A DNA stretch of 12,181 nucleotides from Firmicutes bacterium CAG:170 (lineage in GTDB: Bacteria > Bacillota > Clostridia > Oscillospirales > Oscillospiraceae). Under the pieces are notes generated by a model. That model was not told where the DNA came from. It saw only the letters and a program-made list of their open reading frames with translations, and made no database searches. The stretch spans positions 17,866 to 30,046 of the forward strand of contig FR887204.1 in NCBI GenBank assembly GCA_000436735.1. Direction: 5' to 3'. Made by a program: the position numbers and the translations under genes. Below, in pieces: positions 1 through 6,232 of the stretch. Each line of letters begins with the position of its first letter. The stretch's first letter is position 1.

Positions 1-1
1 G

Positions 2-532
2 GGAAAGAACAGCCGCGGCGTTATCCGCGATGACGACAAGATCATTCTGGCCATCTTTTTCGTTCCTGCGCTGCGGAAGCAGAAGCTCCCGATCAGCGAG
101 GAGCTGAGCAGCCGCATTCAGGAAAAGTGGATGCAGCGGCACCCGGACTCGCCATTCTATCTGGGCGACTATGAGAGCATCTCCGGCGGCTTCCGGAAAA
201 AATTCCTCGGCCTGTGCTTCATCACGACGGCGGTCTGCGAGGCAGCGGGCCTGCCGGACGACTGCGCGGAGCTGACGGCCTTCCGGGCCTTCCGCGATGG
301 CTATCTGCGCGCCTGCCCGGACGGCGAAGCGCTGATCGACGAATATTACAGCATCGCGCCCGGGATCGTCTCCTGCATCAACGTGTGCGAGAACCGCGCG
401 GAAAAATACGCCGCGATCCGTGAGAAATGGCTCGAGCCGTGCTATCAGGACCTTCTGGCCGGACGGCAGGCAAGCTGCAAGGCGCGGTATGTGGAGATGG
501 TGCGCAGTCTGGAACGGGAATACCTGTCCTGA
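2..532 (+). CDS. CFI-box C-terminal domain protein, 5'-truncated
   Basis: The frame is open from the left edge, so the true start lies upstream. The 176 visible residues are the C-terminal part; the first internal ATG (131) is not a credible start because coding continues above it. The motif CFITTAVCEA, followed by GLPDDCAELTAFRAFRDGYL, then an EYYSIAPGIV segment and a C-rich helical tail ending in SLEREYLS, matches the small C-terminal module named CFI-box. That module is found at the end of many otherwise unrelated Firmicute proteins. Several cysteines (in CFI, VCE, DDC, RACPD, SCINVC, EPC, SCK) recur, but I do not know a proven metal role. The visible N-terminal part (IILAIFFVPALRKQKLPISEEL) is not diagnostic. 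Molecular function is unknown. It is convergent with metQ. Confidence 0.75.
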   Translation, partial: GKNSRGVIRDDDKIILAIFFVPALRKQKLPISEELSSRIQEKWMQRHPDSPFYLGDYESISGGFRKKFLGLCFITTAVCEAAGLPDDCAELTAFRAFRDGYLRACPDGEALIDEYYSIAPGIVSCINVCENRAEKYAAIREKWLEPCYQDLLAGRQASCKARYVEMVRSLEREYLS

Positions 533-575
533 CGAAGCCCCTGCAAAATATGAAAGGCAGCGGCCCCGCGCCGAT

Positions 576-644
576 GCTCCCGGCCCCTGAGAATATCCCA
601 AGCGCTCTCTCTCGCTCCGGGCCGCTGAGAATATCAAAAGCGCT
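576..644. repeat. Two tandem 31-bp imperfect direct repeats in the convergent spacer
   Basis: Unit 1 is 576-606 and unit 2 is 614-644, a period of 38 bp. By hand alignment 27 of 31 positions match; both contain CTGAGAATATC and end in AAGCGCT. A 9-bp inverted repeat (CAGCGGCCC at 558-566, GGGCCGCTG at 619-627) overlaps unit 2. On the minus strand these could fold downstream of metQ, but no good U-tract follows. I therefore do not call a confident terminator for either convergent gene in 533-667. Confidence 0.6.
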
Positions 645-667
645 TTGTCTATTCCGTATGAAGTCGC

Positions 668-1492
668 TCAGAAGATGGCGACGACAGCACCGTTGTAGGT
701 ATCGGCGATGTACTGCTTGACTGCGTCGGACTGGAGCGCGGAAATGAGCGCCTGGATCTTCTCGCTGTTCTCGTCGCCCTTGCGGCAGGCTACGATGTTG
801 GCGTAGGTCTGCGCGGCGTCGCCGTCAGCGCTTTCGAGCGCCAGCGCGTCGGAGGAGTGCAGACCGGCCTGAAGCGCATAGTTGCCGTTGATCACGGCGA
901 TGGTGCCGGGGTTGGCGTTCTTGAGCTGCGCCGGAACGGTGTCCGCCTGAACAGGCTGGATGCTGTAGCCGTGGTCGTCCACGATATCCAGAACGGTCAC
1001 GCCCTTGGCGGCGGAGGCGTCGGCGGGAAGCTCGATCAGGCCCTCCTGCTGGAGCAGGAGCAGCGCGCGGGTCTCGTTGGAGTCGTCAGCGGGGATGATA
1101 ATGGTCGCGCCCTCGGCCAGCTCGGACAGGTCGCTCACGCCGTTGCCGTAGATGCCGAACGGCTCATAGTGGATCTTCGCGGCGGAGACAAGGTCGGTGC
1201 CGTTGGAGGCGTTGAAGCTCTCGAGATAGGGCGTGTGCTGGAAGTAGTTCGCATCCAGCTCGCCGTCGGACAGCGCCTTGTTGGGCAGGACATAGTCATC
1301 AAATACCTTGATCTCCAGCGTCCAGCCTTCCTTGGCCAGCGTGTCCTTGACCTGCTCGAGGATCTCCGCGTGCGGGGTCGAGCTTGCGCCGACGACGATG
1401 GTCTTGTTTTCGGTCTTTGCGGAGCTTGCGCATCCGGCAAGCGCAGAGGCCAGCAGGCAGACAGCCAGCAGAAGCGTTATGATTTTTTTCAT
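668..1492 (-). CDS. metQ: Methionine ABC transporter substrate-binding lipoprotein (MetQ/NlpA family)
   Basis: This is a 274-residue lipoprotein, the usual length for MetQ. A basic start (MKK), a hydrophobic stretch and the lipobox LAGC place the lipidated cysteine at residue 21. The mature protein begins TIVVGASSTPHAEILEQVKD, the family's opening strand and helix. FDDYVLPNKALSDGELDANYFQHTPYLE follows, the conserved NlpA/MetQ core that lines the ligand cleft. In this family the protein captures methionine outside the membrane and hands it to MetI. It is the last gene of metN-metI-metQ. An AAAGGAG site lies 9 nt before the ATG. Substrate is assigned from family and from the Met-rich leader upstream of the operon; close relatives can bind other amino acids or dipeptides. 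Confidence 0.93.
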   Translation of the reverse strand: MKKIITLLLAVCLLASALAGCASSAKTENKTIVVGASSTPHAEILEQVKDTLAKEGWTLEIKVFDDYVLPNKALSDGELDANYFQHTPYLESFNASNGTDLVSAAKIHYEPFGIYGNGVSDLSELAEGATIIIPADDSNETRALLLLQQEGLIELPADASAAKGVTVLDIVDDHGYSIQPVQADTVPAQLKNANPGTIAVINGNYALQAGLHSSDALALESADGDAAQTYANIVACRKGDENSEKIQALISALQSDAVKQYIADTYNGAVVAIF

Positions 1493-1515
1493 TTGAAATT
1501 TCTCCTTTCATTTCA

Positions 1516-1587
1516 CGTCCGCGGTCTGCGGACGGCAGATGATGTGATGAATGATTCTCTGCATCCGGCAGAGCTTTCAGTGCCGGA
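1516..1587 (-). other. Structured metI-metQ intercistronic region with three possible hairpins
   Basis: Perfect inverted repeats crowd the gap and the metI stop. CGTCCGC/GCGGACG is at 1516-1534 (7-bp stem, 5-nt loop), CTCTGC/GCAGAG at 1557-1573 (6 bp), and TCCGGCA/TGCCGGA at 1564-1587 (7 bp). The last two overlap and cannot form together. No U-tract follows on the minus strand, so these are not intrinsic terminators. A role as an mRNA stability or processing element that raises metQ over metNI is my inference. Confidence 0.5.
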
Positions 1588-2257
1588 CGCGCTTATCGAC
1601 CCGGTGGGCGATGTGCATGCCGAGGCTCTGGATGATCTGGACGATCACGACCGTCAGCACCACACAGACCCAGATGATGTCGTCCTTGGTGCGCTGGTAG
1701 CCGTAATTGATGGCGATCTGGCCGAGGCCGCCGCCGGAGATCGTACCGGCCATGGCGGAGTAGCCGAGAATGGTAACGGTCGAGATGACCGCGCCGGTGA
1801 TGAGCGCAGGCTTGGCCTCCGGGATCATGACCTTCCAGATGATGACGCCGTCAGATGCGCCCATGGCCTGCGCGGCCTCAATGACACCGGGCTTGACCTC
1901 CTGAAGCGCGGATTCGACCATGCGGGCCACATACGGTGCGGCGGCGATGATGAGCATGACGACCATGGCCTTGTTGCCGAGGCTCGTTCCGACGATGGCC
2001 TTCGCCACCGGCAGCATGGCGACCATCAGGATGATGAACGGGATGCTGCGGAAAATGTTGACGAGGAAGCCGAGGGCGGCGTTAAGTCCGCGCTGCGGAT
2101 GCAGCCCGCCCTTGGAGGTAACGTTCAGGACGATGCCGAGCGGAAGGCCGATGCCGTAGGCCACGAGCGTGGACAGCAGGGTCATATAAACCGTTTCCCA
2201 GATCGCGCGGAGAAATTCGCCCTTGTCCCAGAGCTGGTAGAAAAGATCGGAAAACAT
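1577..2257 (-). CDS. metI: Methionine ABC transporter permease
   Basis: This 226-residue membrane protein has the size of MetI. Hydrophobic segments lie roughly at residues 22-45, 58-86, 96-112, 150-175 and 192-213, matching the five-helix MetI fold. The cytoplasmic coupling loop is EAAQAMGASDGVIIWKVMIPEA (127-148), the EAA motif that docks on the ATPase. The sequence GYSAMAGTISGGGLGQIAINYGYQR is characteristic of MetI. Two copies would form the transmembrane channel with a MetN dimer. The ATG is 3 nt past the metN stop, with an AGGAGGTG ribosome binding site inside the end of metN, so translation is probably coupled. Confidence 0.94.
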   Translation of the reverse strand: MFSDLFYQLWDKGEFLRAIWETVYMTLLSTLVAYGIGLPLGIVLNVTSKGGLHPQRGLNAALGFLVNIFRSIPFIILMVAMLPVAKAIVGTSLGNKAMVVMLIIAAAPYVARMVESALQEVKPGVIEAAQAMGASDGVIIWKVMIPEAKPALITGAVISTVTILGYSAMAGTISGGGLGQIAINYGYQRTKDDIIWVCVVLTVVIVQIIQSLGMHIAHRVDKRVRH

Positions 2258-2260
2258 CGC

Positions 2261-3253
2261 TCACACCTCCTCCTTGAACGTGATATTGTTTGCGTGGAGC
2301 CAGGCGGTGATCTTATCGCGCTGGCGTTCGTCCTGCGGAAGCTGGACGATCATATGCCCGTAGACGATGCCGCCGACCTCCCGCGTGTCCGCGAAGATGA
2401 TGTTGACCGGCGCCTGGCAGGCGAGGATCAGATCAGAAATGACGGGCTTGTTGGCCGTCTTGTCGTCAAAGACGATGCGGATGCGCTGGCCGGAGAATAC
2501 CTCGGGCGCGCGGCGGTCCTTTTGCAGGATCAGCTCCTGCGCGATGGCCGACTGCGGGTTCACAAACACCTCGCTGACGGGGCCTTCCTCGGCGATGTGG
2601 CTCCGGTCAATGACCGCGACCCGGTGGCAGATGGCGTCGATGACCTTCATCTCATGCGTGATAACGATGATCGTCACGCCAAGCTCCCGGTTGATCTTTG
2701 CCAGCAGCTCGAGGATCTGGCCGGTCGTCGTGGGGTCAAGCGCGGAGGTCGCCTCGTCGCACAGCAGATAGCGCGGGCTGGTGGCCAGCGCTCTAGCGAT
2801 GGCGACGCGCTGCTTCTGGCCGCCCGAGAGCTGCGAGGGATACGCGCCGGTGCGCTCGGAAAGTCCGACGAGCTGCAAAAGCTCCAGCGCACGCTTTTTG
2901 GCCTCCGCGCGGGGCGTTCCGGCCAGCTCCAGCGGGAACAGCACGTTTCGCAGCACCGTCCGCTGCTCGAGCAGGTTGAAGTCCTGAAAGATCATCCCGA
3001 CCGAACGCCGCGCCTTCAGAAGCTCCTTCTGCGGCAGCGCCGTGAGGTCGCGGCCGTCCAGCAGGACCTGTCCGGAGGTCGGCTTCTCCAGAAGGTTGAT
3101 GCAGCGCACCAGCGTGGACTTGCCCGCGCCGGACAGGCCGATGATGCCGAAGATCTCGCCGTCGTGGATATCCAGGCTGATATCCTCCAGCGCGGTGACG
3201 GCGTGGGGCGTGCCGGGGTCGTAGATTTTGCTCAGATGCTTCAGTTCGATCAT
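2261..3253 (-). CDS. metN: Methionine ABC transporter ATP-binding protein
   Basis: This is a 330-residue ABC ATPase with every hallmark: Walker A GLSGAGKST (39-47), Q-loop Gln90, signature LSGGQ (142-146), Walker B YLLCDE (162-167) and H-loop His200. The C-terminal 75 residues form the NIL regulatory domain (NIIFADTREVGGIVYGHMIVQLP). In E. coli MetN this domain binds methionine and inhibits uptake allosterically (trans-inhibition). I chose ATG 3253, giving MIELKHLSKIYDP, because AAAGGAAACG precedes it and family homology begins there. The frame stays open up to 3316, but that extension would be read through the terminator hairpin and is not credible. It is the first structural gene after the attenuator-like leader. 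Confidence 0.95.
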   Translation of the reverse strand: MIELKHLSKIYDPGTPHAVTALEDISLDIHDGEIFGIIGLSGAGKSTLVRCINLLEKPTSGQVLLDGRDLTALPQKELLKARRSVGMIFQDFNLLEQRTVLRNVLFPLELAGTPRAEAKKRALELLQLVGLSERTGAYPSQLSGGQKQRVAIARALATSPRYLLCDEATSALDPTTTGQILELLAKINRELGVTIIVITHEMKVIDAICHRVAVIDRSHIAEEGPVSEVFVNPQSAIAQELILQKDRRAPEVFSGQRIRIVFDDKTANKPVISDLILACQAPVNIIFADTREVGGIVYGHMIVQLPQDERQRDKITAWLHANNITFKEEV

Positions 3254-3271
3254 GAGACGTTTCCTTTCCAC

Positions 3272-3304
3272 AAAAAAAGACTGGAAGCGAACACGCTTCC
3301 AGCC
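3272..3304 (-). terminator. Intrinsic terminator in the metNIQ leader
   Basis: On the minus strand, CTGGAAGCG, loop TGTT, then CGCTTCCAG form a perfect 9-bp stem. One G-U and one G-C pair extend it to 11 bp, and TTTTTTT (3278-3272) follows directly. It ends only 18 nt before the metN ATG and downstream of the promoter. Its likely job is therefore conditional termination of the met operon rather than ending an upstream transcript. Confidence 0.88.
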
Positions 3305-3332
3305 CTTCGAAATCATCGCAATGCTTTTACGA

Positions 3333-3443
3333 TCACTCGGACATGACGGGAGACGAGCCGCTCAGGGTATGCTGACGCATGCACATGCACATCGGCATGC
3401 ACATCATCATGTCCATCATCATAGCAGTCTGGGCAAATTTCAT
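3333..3443 (-). CDS. Methionine-rich leader peptide of the metNIQ operon
   Basis: This is a 36-residue ORF too short for routine gene calling. It starts at ATG 3443 (MKFAQTA) and ends at TGA 3335-3333. Residues 8-22 read MMMDMMMCMPMCMCM: ten methionines and three cysteines in fifteen codons, with twelve Met overall. An AAAGGAG site lies 10 nt upstream of the ATG, and a consensus promoter precedes it. The terminator stem starts about 30 nt past the stop. In classical leader peptides (trp, his, leu, thr) runs of codons for the operon's own amino acid sense charged tRNA, so here the ribosome would sense Met-tRNA. The peptide itself probably has no function. The antisense reading is His-rich but has no start signal or context. 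Confidence 0.82.
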   Translation of the reverse strand: MKFAQTAMMMDMMMCMPMCMCMRQHTLSGSSPVMSE

Positions 3444-3476
3444 CGCGGTGCGTCTCCTTTCCTCTGTTTTGGCCAC

Positions 3477-3505
3477 ATTTTAGCACGCGGAGTGCGGCTT
3501 GTCAA
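3477..3505 (-). promoter_or_regulatory. Sigma-A-type promoter of metNIQ
   Basis: On the minus strand, TTGACA (3505-3500), a 17-nt spacer and TAAAAT (3482-3477) match the housekeeping consensus at 11 of 12 positions. Transcription would start near 3470, giving a leader of about 220 nt before metN. Confidence 0.85.
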
Positions 3506-3506
3506 C

Positions 3507-3554
3507 GGAAAATGCGAAAATTGGTCAGCTGAACGGAATGTGCGCGCATTTTCC
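3507..3554. repeat. 10-bp inverted repeat just upstream of the met promoter
   Basis: GGAAAATGCG (3507-3516) and CGCATTTTCC (3545-3554) are exact reverse complements separated by 28 nt. One arm lies 1 nt from the -35 box of the met promoter; the whole lies just past the stop of the CDF gene. It could be a regulator-binding pair or a weak 3' hairpin of the CDF transcript. There is no U-tract, so I do not call it a terminator. Confidence 0.5.
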
Positions 3555-3573
3555 ATGCAGCTTTCGTGCATAA

Positions 3574-4821
3574 TTACTCGCGCCGTGCGCCGGACGGCTC
3601 CTCCGGGACGGGCGGCTCCGTCACATCAGCCTCCATGCGCGTATGGATGTCGTTGAACGCCTCGCTGTCGAAGGTGATGATGGTGCGGTAATGGTGTCCC
3701 TCGGCGTGCAGCGCCTCGCTGATGCGCCTGCGGATGGCGTCCTCCTCGCCGCGCAGGTCAAACGGCAGGACCAGATCAAAAATGACGTTCGTATGCTCGC
3801 GTCCGCGCACCATGCGGAGATCGTGGAACGAAAGGCGCGGGTCGATGGCGTTGATAACGCACTCCACGCGCTGACGGACGGCGGAAAGCTCCGCGTCGTC
3901 GGTGACGACGGGGTCGTAGTGGACGACCAGCTCGACGCGCAGCTTTTTGGTCACGTCGCGCTCGATGCTGTCGATCAGCTCATGCGCCTCGAGCACATCC
4001 TCCCGCGCATCCAGCTCCACGTGTACGCTTGCAAAGCGGCGGCCGGGGCCGTAGTCGTGGACGATCAGGTCGTGAATGCCGAGTACGCGCGGGTCATAGC
4101 TGCGGATCTCGTTTGCAATGCCGTGGACGAGCGCCTCGTCCGGCGCTTCGCCGAGCAGCGGCGCGATGGTATCGCGCGCAATGCCCAGCCCCGACCAGAA
4201 GATGAACAGCGCCACAAAAAGCCCCGCCCAGCCGTCGCAGGGAATGCTTGTCAGCTGCGTGACGGCGTAGGAAAAAAGCACCGCCGCCGTGGAGATCACG
4301 TCGTTGCGCGAATCCGCCGCCGACGCGGTCAGCGCCTCGGAGCGGATGGCCCTGCCGAGTCTCCGGTAGAAGAGGCACAGCCACAGCTTGGCGGCGATGG
4401 ATACGACCAGGATCGCTGCGCCAACCGCTGTAAAGGCAACTGTCTCCGGTGCAAGGATGCGCTTGAGCGAGCTTTTGAACAGCTCCACCGCGATCACGAG
4501 GATCAGCGCCGCAACGCTCAGCCCCGCGAGATACTCCGCGCGGTGATAGCCGTAGGGATGGGCATCGTCGGCGGGCTTCGCGGCCAGACGGAAGCCCAGC
4601 AGCGTCACGACGGAGCTGGCTGCGTCGGACAGATTGTTGACGGCGTCGGCCAGAATGGCGACGCTCCCCGAAAGAAGCCCCGCAAGGAATTTCCCGGCGC
4701 AGAGCAGCACGTTGACCGCAATGCCGGTCAGCCCGGCCAGACGGCCATACTGCCCGCGTACCTCAGGGTCGCCGGTGTCCTGATAGTTTTTCACGAAAAG
4801 GTGCAGGAGCAGTTGTGTCAT
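3574..4821 (-). CDS. Cation diffusion facilitator family metal exporter
   Basis: This is a 415-residue CDF transporter, which exports divalent metal in exchange for protons as a dimer. Helix 2 carries ADAVNNLSDAASS, with candidate site-A ligands Asn62 and Asp66. HPYGYHRAEYLAG (88-100) follows. Helix 5 carries ASAADSRNDVIST, with Asp170 and Asp174. The His of the Zn/Cd-type HxxxD motif is absent, so Mn or broader specificity is possible. The cytoplasmic part is longer than usual and seems to hold two related modules, HDLIVHDYGPG to VVHYDP (250-304) and HDLRMVRGREH to IITFD (333-385). I chose ATG 4821 because AAGGAAG precedes it and homology starts there; the upstream in-frame extension crosses the promoter. 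It is monocistronic with its own promoter. Confidence 0.93.
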   Translation of the reverse strand: MTQLLLHLFVKNYQDTGDPEVRGQYGRLAGLTGIAVNVLLCAGKFLAGLLSGSVAILADAVNNLSDAASSVVTLLGFRLAAKPADDAHPYGYHRAEYLAGLSVAALILVIAVELFKSSLKRILAPETVAFTAVGAAILVVSIAAKLWLCLFYRRLGRAIRSEALTASAADSRNDVISTAAVLFSYAVTQLTSIPCDGWAGLFVALFIFWSGLGIARDTIAPLLGEAPDEALVHGIANEIRSYDPRVLGIHDLIVHDYGPGRRFASVHVELDAREDVLEAHELIDSIERDVTKKLRVELVVHYDPVVTDDAELSAVRQRVECVINAIDPRLSFHDLRMVRGREHTNVIFDLVLPFDLRGEEDAIRRRISEALHAEGHHYRTIITFDSEAFNDIHTRMEADVTEPPVPEEPSGARRE

Positions 4822-4852
4822 AAAAGCACTTCCTTTGCGGTGTATTCTGGTT

Positions 4853-4881
4853 ATTATAACCCGCCCGGGCGGGAATGGCAA
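4853..4881 (-). promoter_or_regulatory. Promoter of the CDF exporter with an embedded perfect palindrome
   Basis: On the minus strand, TTGCCA (4881-4876), 17 nt, then TATAAT (4858-4853), match the consensus at 11 of 12 positions. The spacer is almost entirely filled by the perfect 14-bp palindrome CCCGCCCGGGCGGG (4860-4873). A dyad between -35 and -10 is a common place for a repressor or MerR-type activator. The binding protein is unknown. Confidence 0.75.
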
Positions 4882-4908
4882 GCAATACCTGTCGATGGCG
4901 CTTATTCC

Positions 4909-4958
4909 TGCCCGCAGCCAACGCGCCCGTAGGGCGGGCGGCACAGCCTCTGCCCGCA
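4909..4958. repeat. G+C-rich intergenic element, possibly a dispersed repeat
   Basis: Two copies of TGCCCGCA (4909-4916, 4951-4958) flank a hairpin CGCCC-GTA-GGGCG (4924-4936) and a GGGCGGGCGGC tract. It sits between the CDF promoter and the kbl terminator and contains no gene. The composition recalls short dispersed intergenic elements seen in gut Clostridia, but one copy cannot prove that. Confidence 0.3.
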
Positions 4959-4974
4959 AAAATTGACAGGCAGC

Positions 4975-5020
4975 AAAGAAAACAGGGGCCGCGTTCTTAC
5001 GAACGCGGCCCCTCTGTTTT
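4975..5020. terminator. Strong intrinsic terminator after kbl
   Basis: AGGGGCCGCGTTC (4984-4996), loop TTAC, then GAACGCGGCCCCT (5001-5013) form a perfect 13-bp stem. On the minus strand it follows the kbl stop (5029) and is trailed by GTTTTCTTT; on the plus strand it is trailed by CTGTTTTT. It could thus act in both directions, but its evident role is to end tdh-kbl. Confidence 0.9.
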
Positions 5021-5028
5021 TGACACGC

Positions 5029-6216
5029 TCAGAGGCCCATTTCCTGCTTGACCTCTGCGAAGCAGCGGACGGCAAGATCCAGATCCTCCTTCGTATGACC
5101 GGCGGAGATCTGCGTGCGGATGCGGTCGCGGCCCTTCGGGACGACCGGATAGCAGAAGCCGACGACATAGACGCCCTTCTCGAGCATCCGGCGCGCGAAT
5201 TCCTGCGCCGTGCGCGGATCGTAGAGCATGACCGGAACGATCGGATGCTCGCCGGGAAGCAGGTCGAAGCCGTGCTTTTCCATCTCCGCGCGGAAATAGC
5301 GCGCGTTGGCATGGACGCGGTCGCGCAGCTCGGTGGACTGCTCAAGCAGATCGATGGTGCGCAGCGTTGCTGCGCAGATGGCGGGCGCCAGCGTATTGGA
5401 GAAGAGATAGGGACGGGAACGCTGCCGCAGCAGATCGACGATGGGCTGACGGGCCGCAGTGTAGCCGCCGGAGGCGCCGCCCATGGCCTTGCCGAAGGTG
5501 CCGGTGATGATGTCCACCCGGCCCATGACGCCGCAGTATTCCGCCGTGCCGCGGCCATGCTCGCCCATGAAGCCGACGGCGTGGCTGTCGTCCACCATCG
5601 TCAGCGCGTCGAATTCATCCGCAAGGTCGCAGATGGCCTTCAGGTTGGCGATATAGCCGTCCATGGAGAACACGCCGTCGGTGGCGATGAGAATTTTCTT
5701 GCAGCCGGCTGCGCGGGCCGCCTCGAGCTGGGCGCGCAGATCGTCCATATTGTTGTTCTTATAGCGGAAGCGCTTCGCCTTGCAGAGACGCACGCCGTCG
5801 ATGATGGAGGCGTGGTTCAGCTCGTCGGAAATGACGGCGTCCTCCGGGCCGAGCAGCGTCTCGAACAGGCCGCCGTTGGCGTCGAAGCAGGAGGAATAGA
5901 GGATGGCGTCGTCCGTACCGACGAAATTGGCGATCCGGCGCTCCAGCTCCTTATGAATTTCCTGCGTGCCGCAGATGAAGCGGACGGACGAGAGGCCGAA
6001 GCCCCAGCGGTCATAGCTTTCCTTCGCGGCTTCGATCAGCGCGGGATGGGTCGAAAGACCGAGATAATTGTTGGCGCAGAGGTTTACGACGCCCTTTTTG
6101 GCGGTGGTGTCGATGCGGGAATACTGCGGTGTGGTGATGATACGCTCTTCACGCCACGTTCCGGCCTCGCGGATGGCGTCAAGCTCCTGTTCAAAAGCCT
6201 TCAGTGCAGTTTTCAT
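5029..6216 (-). CDS. kbl: Glycine C-acetyltransferase (2-amino-3-ketobutyrate CoA ligase)
   Basis: This is a 395-residue PLP enzyme of the alpha-oxoamine synthase family, close to the 398 residues of E. coli Kbl. It cleaves 2-amino-3-oxobutyrate with CoA to glycine and acetyl-CoA. Visible landmarks are the N-terminal [46 protein letters not shown] (His135 stacks on PLP in the family), [11 protein letters not shown] (Asp209/His212), and [15 protein letters not shown], where Lys243 is the Schiff-base lysine. The neighbouring tdh makes its unstable substrate, which separates this enzyme from AONS (BioF) or ALAS paralogues. Only 16 nt separate it from tdh, and that gap holds the ribosome binding site AAGGAGGAG, so the two are co-transcribed. 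Confidence 0.96.
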   Translation of the reverse strand: MKTALKAFEQELDAIREAGTWREERIITTPQYSRIDTTAKKGVVNLCANNYLGLSTHPALIEAAKESYDRWGFGLSSVRFICGTQEIHKELERRIANFVGTDDAILYSSCFDANGGLFETLLGPEDAVISDELNHASIIDGVRLCKAKRFRYKNNNMDDLRAQLEAARAAGCKKILIATDGVFSMDGYIANLKAICDLADEFDALTMVDDSHAVGFMGEHGRGTAEYCGVMGRVDIITGTFGKAMGGASGGYTAARQPIVDLLRQRSRPYLFSNTLAPAICAATLRTIDLLEQSTELRDRVHANARYFRAEMEKHGFDLLPGEHPIVPVMLYDPRTAQEFARRMLEKGVYVVGFCYPVVPKGRDRIRTQISAGHTKEDLDLAVRCFAEVKQEMGL

Positions 6217-6232
6217 GGGTGCTCCTCCTTAC

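Larger units (their letters stand above)
3254..3470 (-). promoter_or_regulatory. metNIQ 5' leader, candidate methionine attenuator
   Basis: The leader transcript holds, in order, a Shine-Dalgarno sequence, a Met-rich leader ORF, a small hairpin, an intrinsic terminator, and the metN ribosome binding site. The regulatory codons 14-22 can fold into a 10-bp stem with two G-U pairs (arms 3395-3404 and 3379-3388). A 7-bp stem (arms 3327-3333 and 3315-3321) begins at the last base of the leader stop codon. A possible alternative pairs 3343-3350 with 3312-3316 plus 3303-3305. I could not find a clean long antiterminator by eye. No SAM-riboswitch or T-box consensus is recognisable. Confidence 0.75.

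Noticed and set aside
3254..3316. Longer metN start at 3316 (21 extra residues).
   Set aside because: The extension is encoded by the terminator stem and U-tract, lacks a ribosome binding site, and is outside the family homology.
857..3346. 829-codon plus-strand frame opposite metQ-metI-metN.
   Set aside because: It is low-complexity, Asp/Arg/Gly/Val-rich translation typical of antisense shadows and spans three well-supported minus-strand genes.
3254..3470. SAM riboswitch or Met T-box in the metN leader.
   Set aside because: I found neither the SAM-I core segments nor a T-box consensus. The leader is mostly taken up by the Met-rich ORF and terminator.
3228..3656. Plus-strand frame encoding a His-rich stretch (HAHAHRHAHHHVHHH), which next to a metal exporter could suggest a metal-binding peptide.
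   Set aside because: The CAT codons are the complement of the AUG codons of the Met leader ORF. The minus strand has promoter, ribosome binding site, terminator and the met operon; the plus frame has none of these and runs through the terminator stem.
4822..4959. Extended CDF start at 4959.
   Set aside because: The extra 46 residues would be read across the -10/-35 promoter elements and the palindrome; ATG 4821 has a good ribosome binding site and fits family N-termini.
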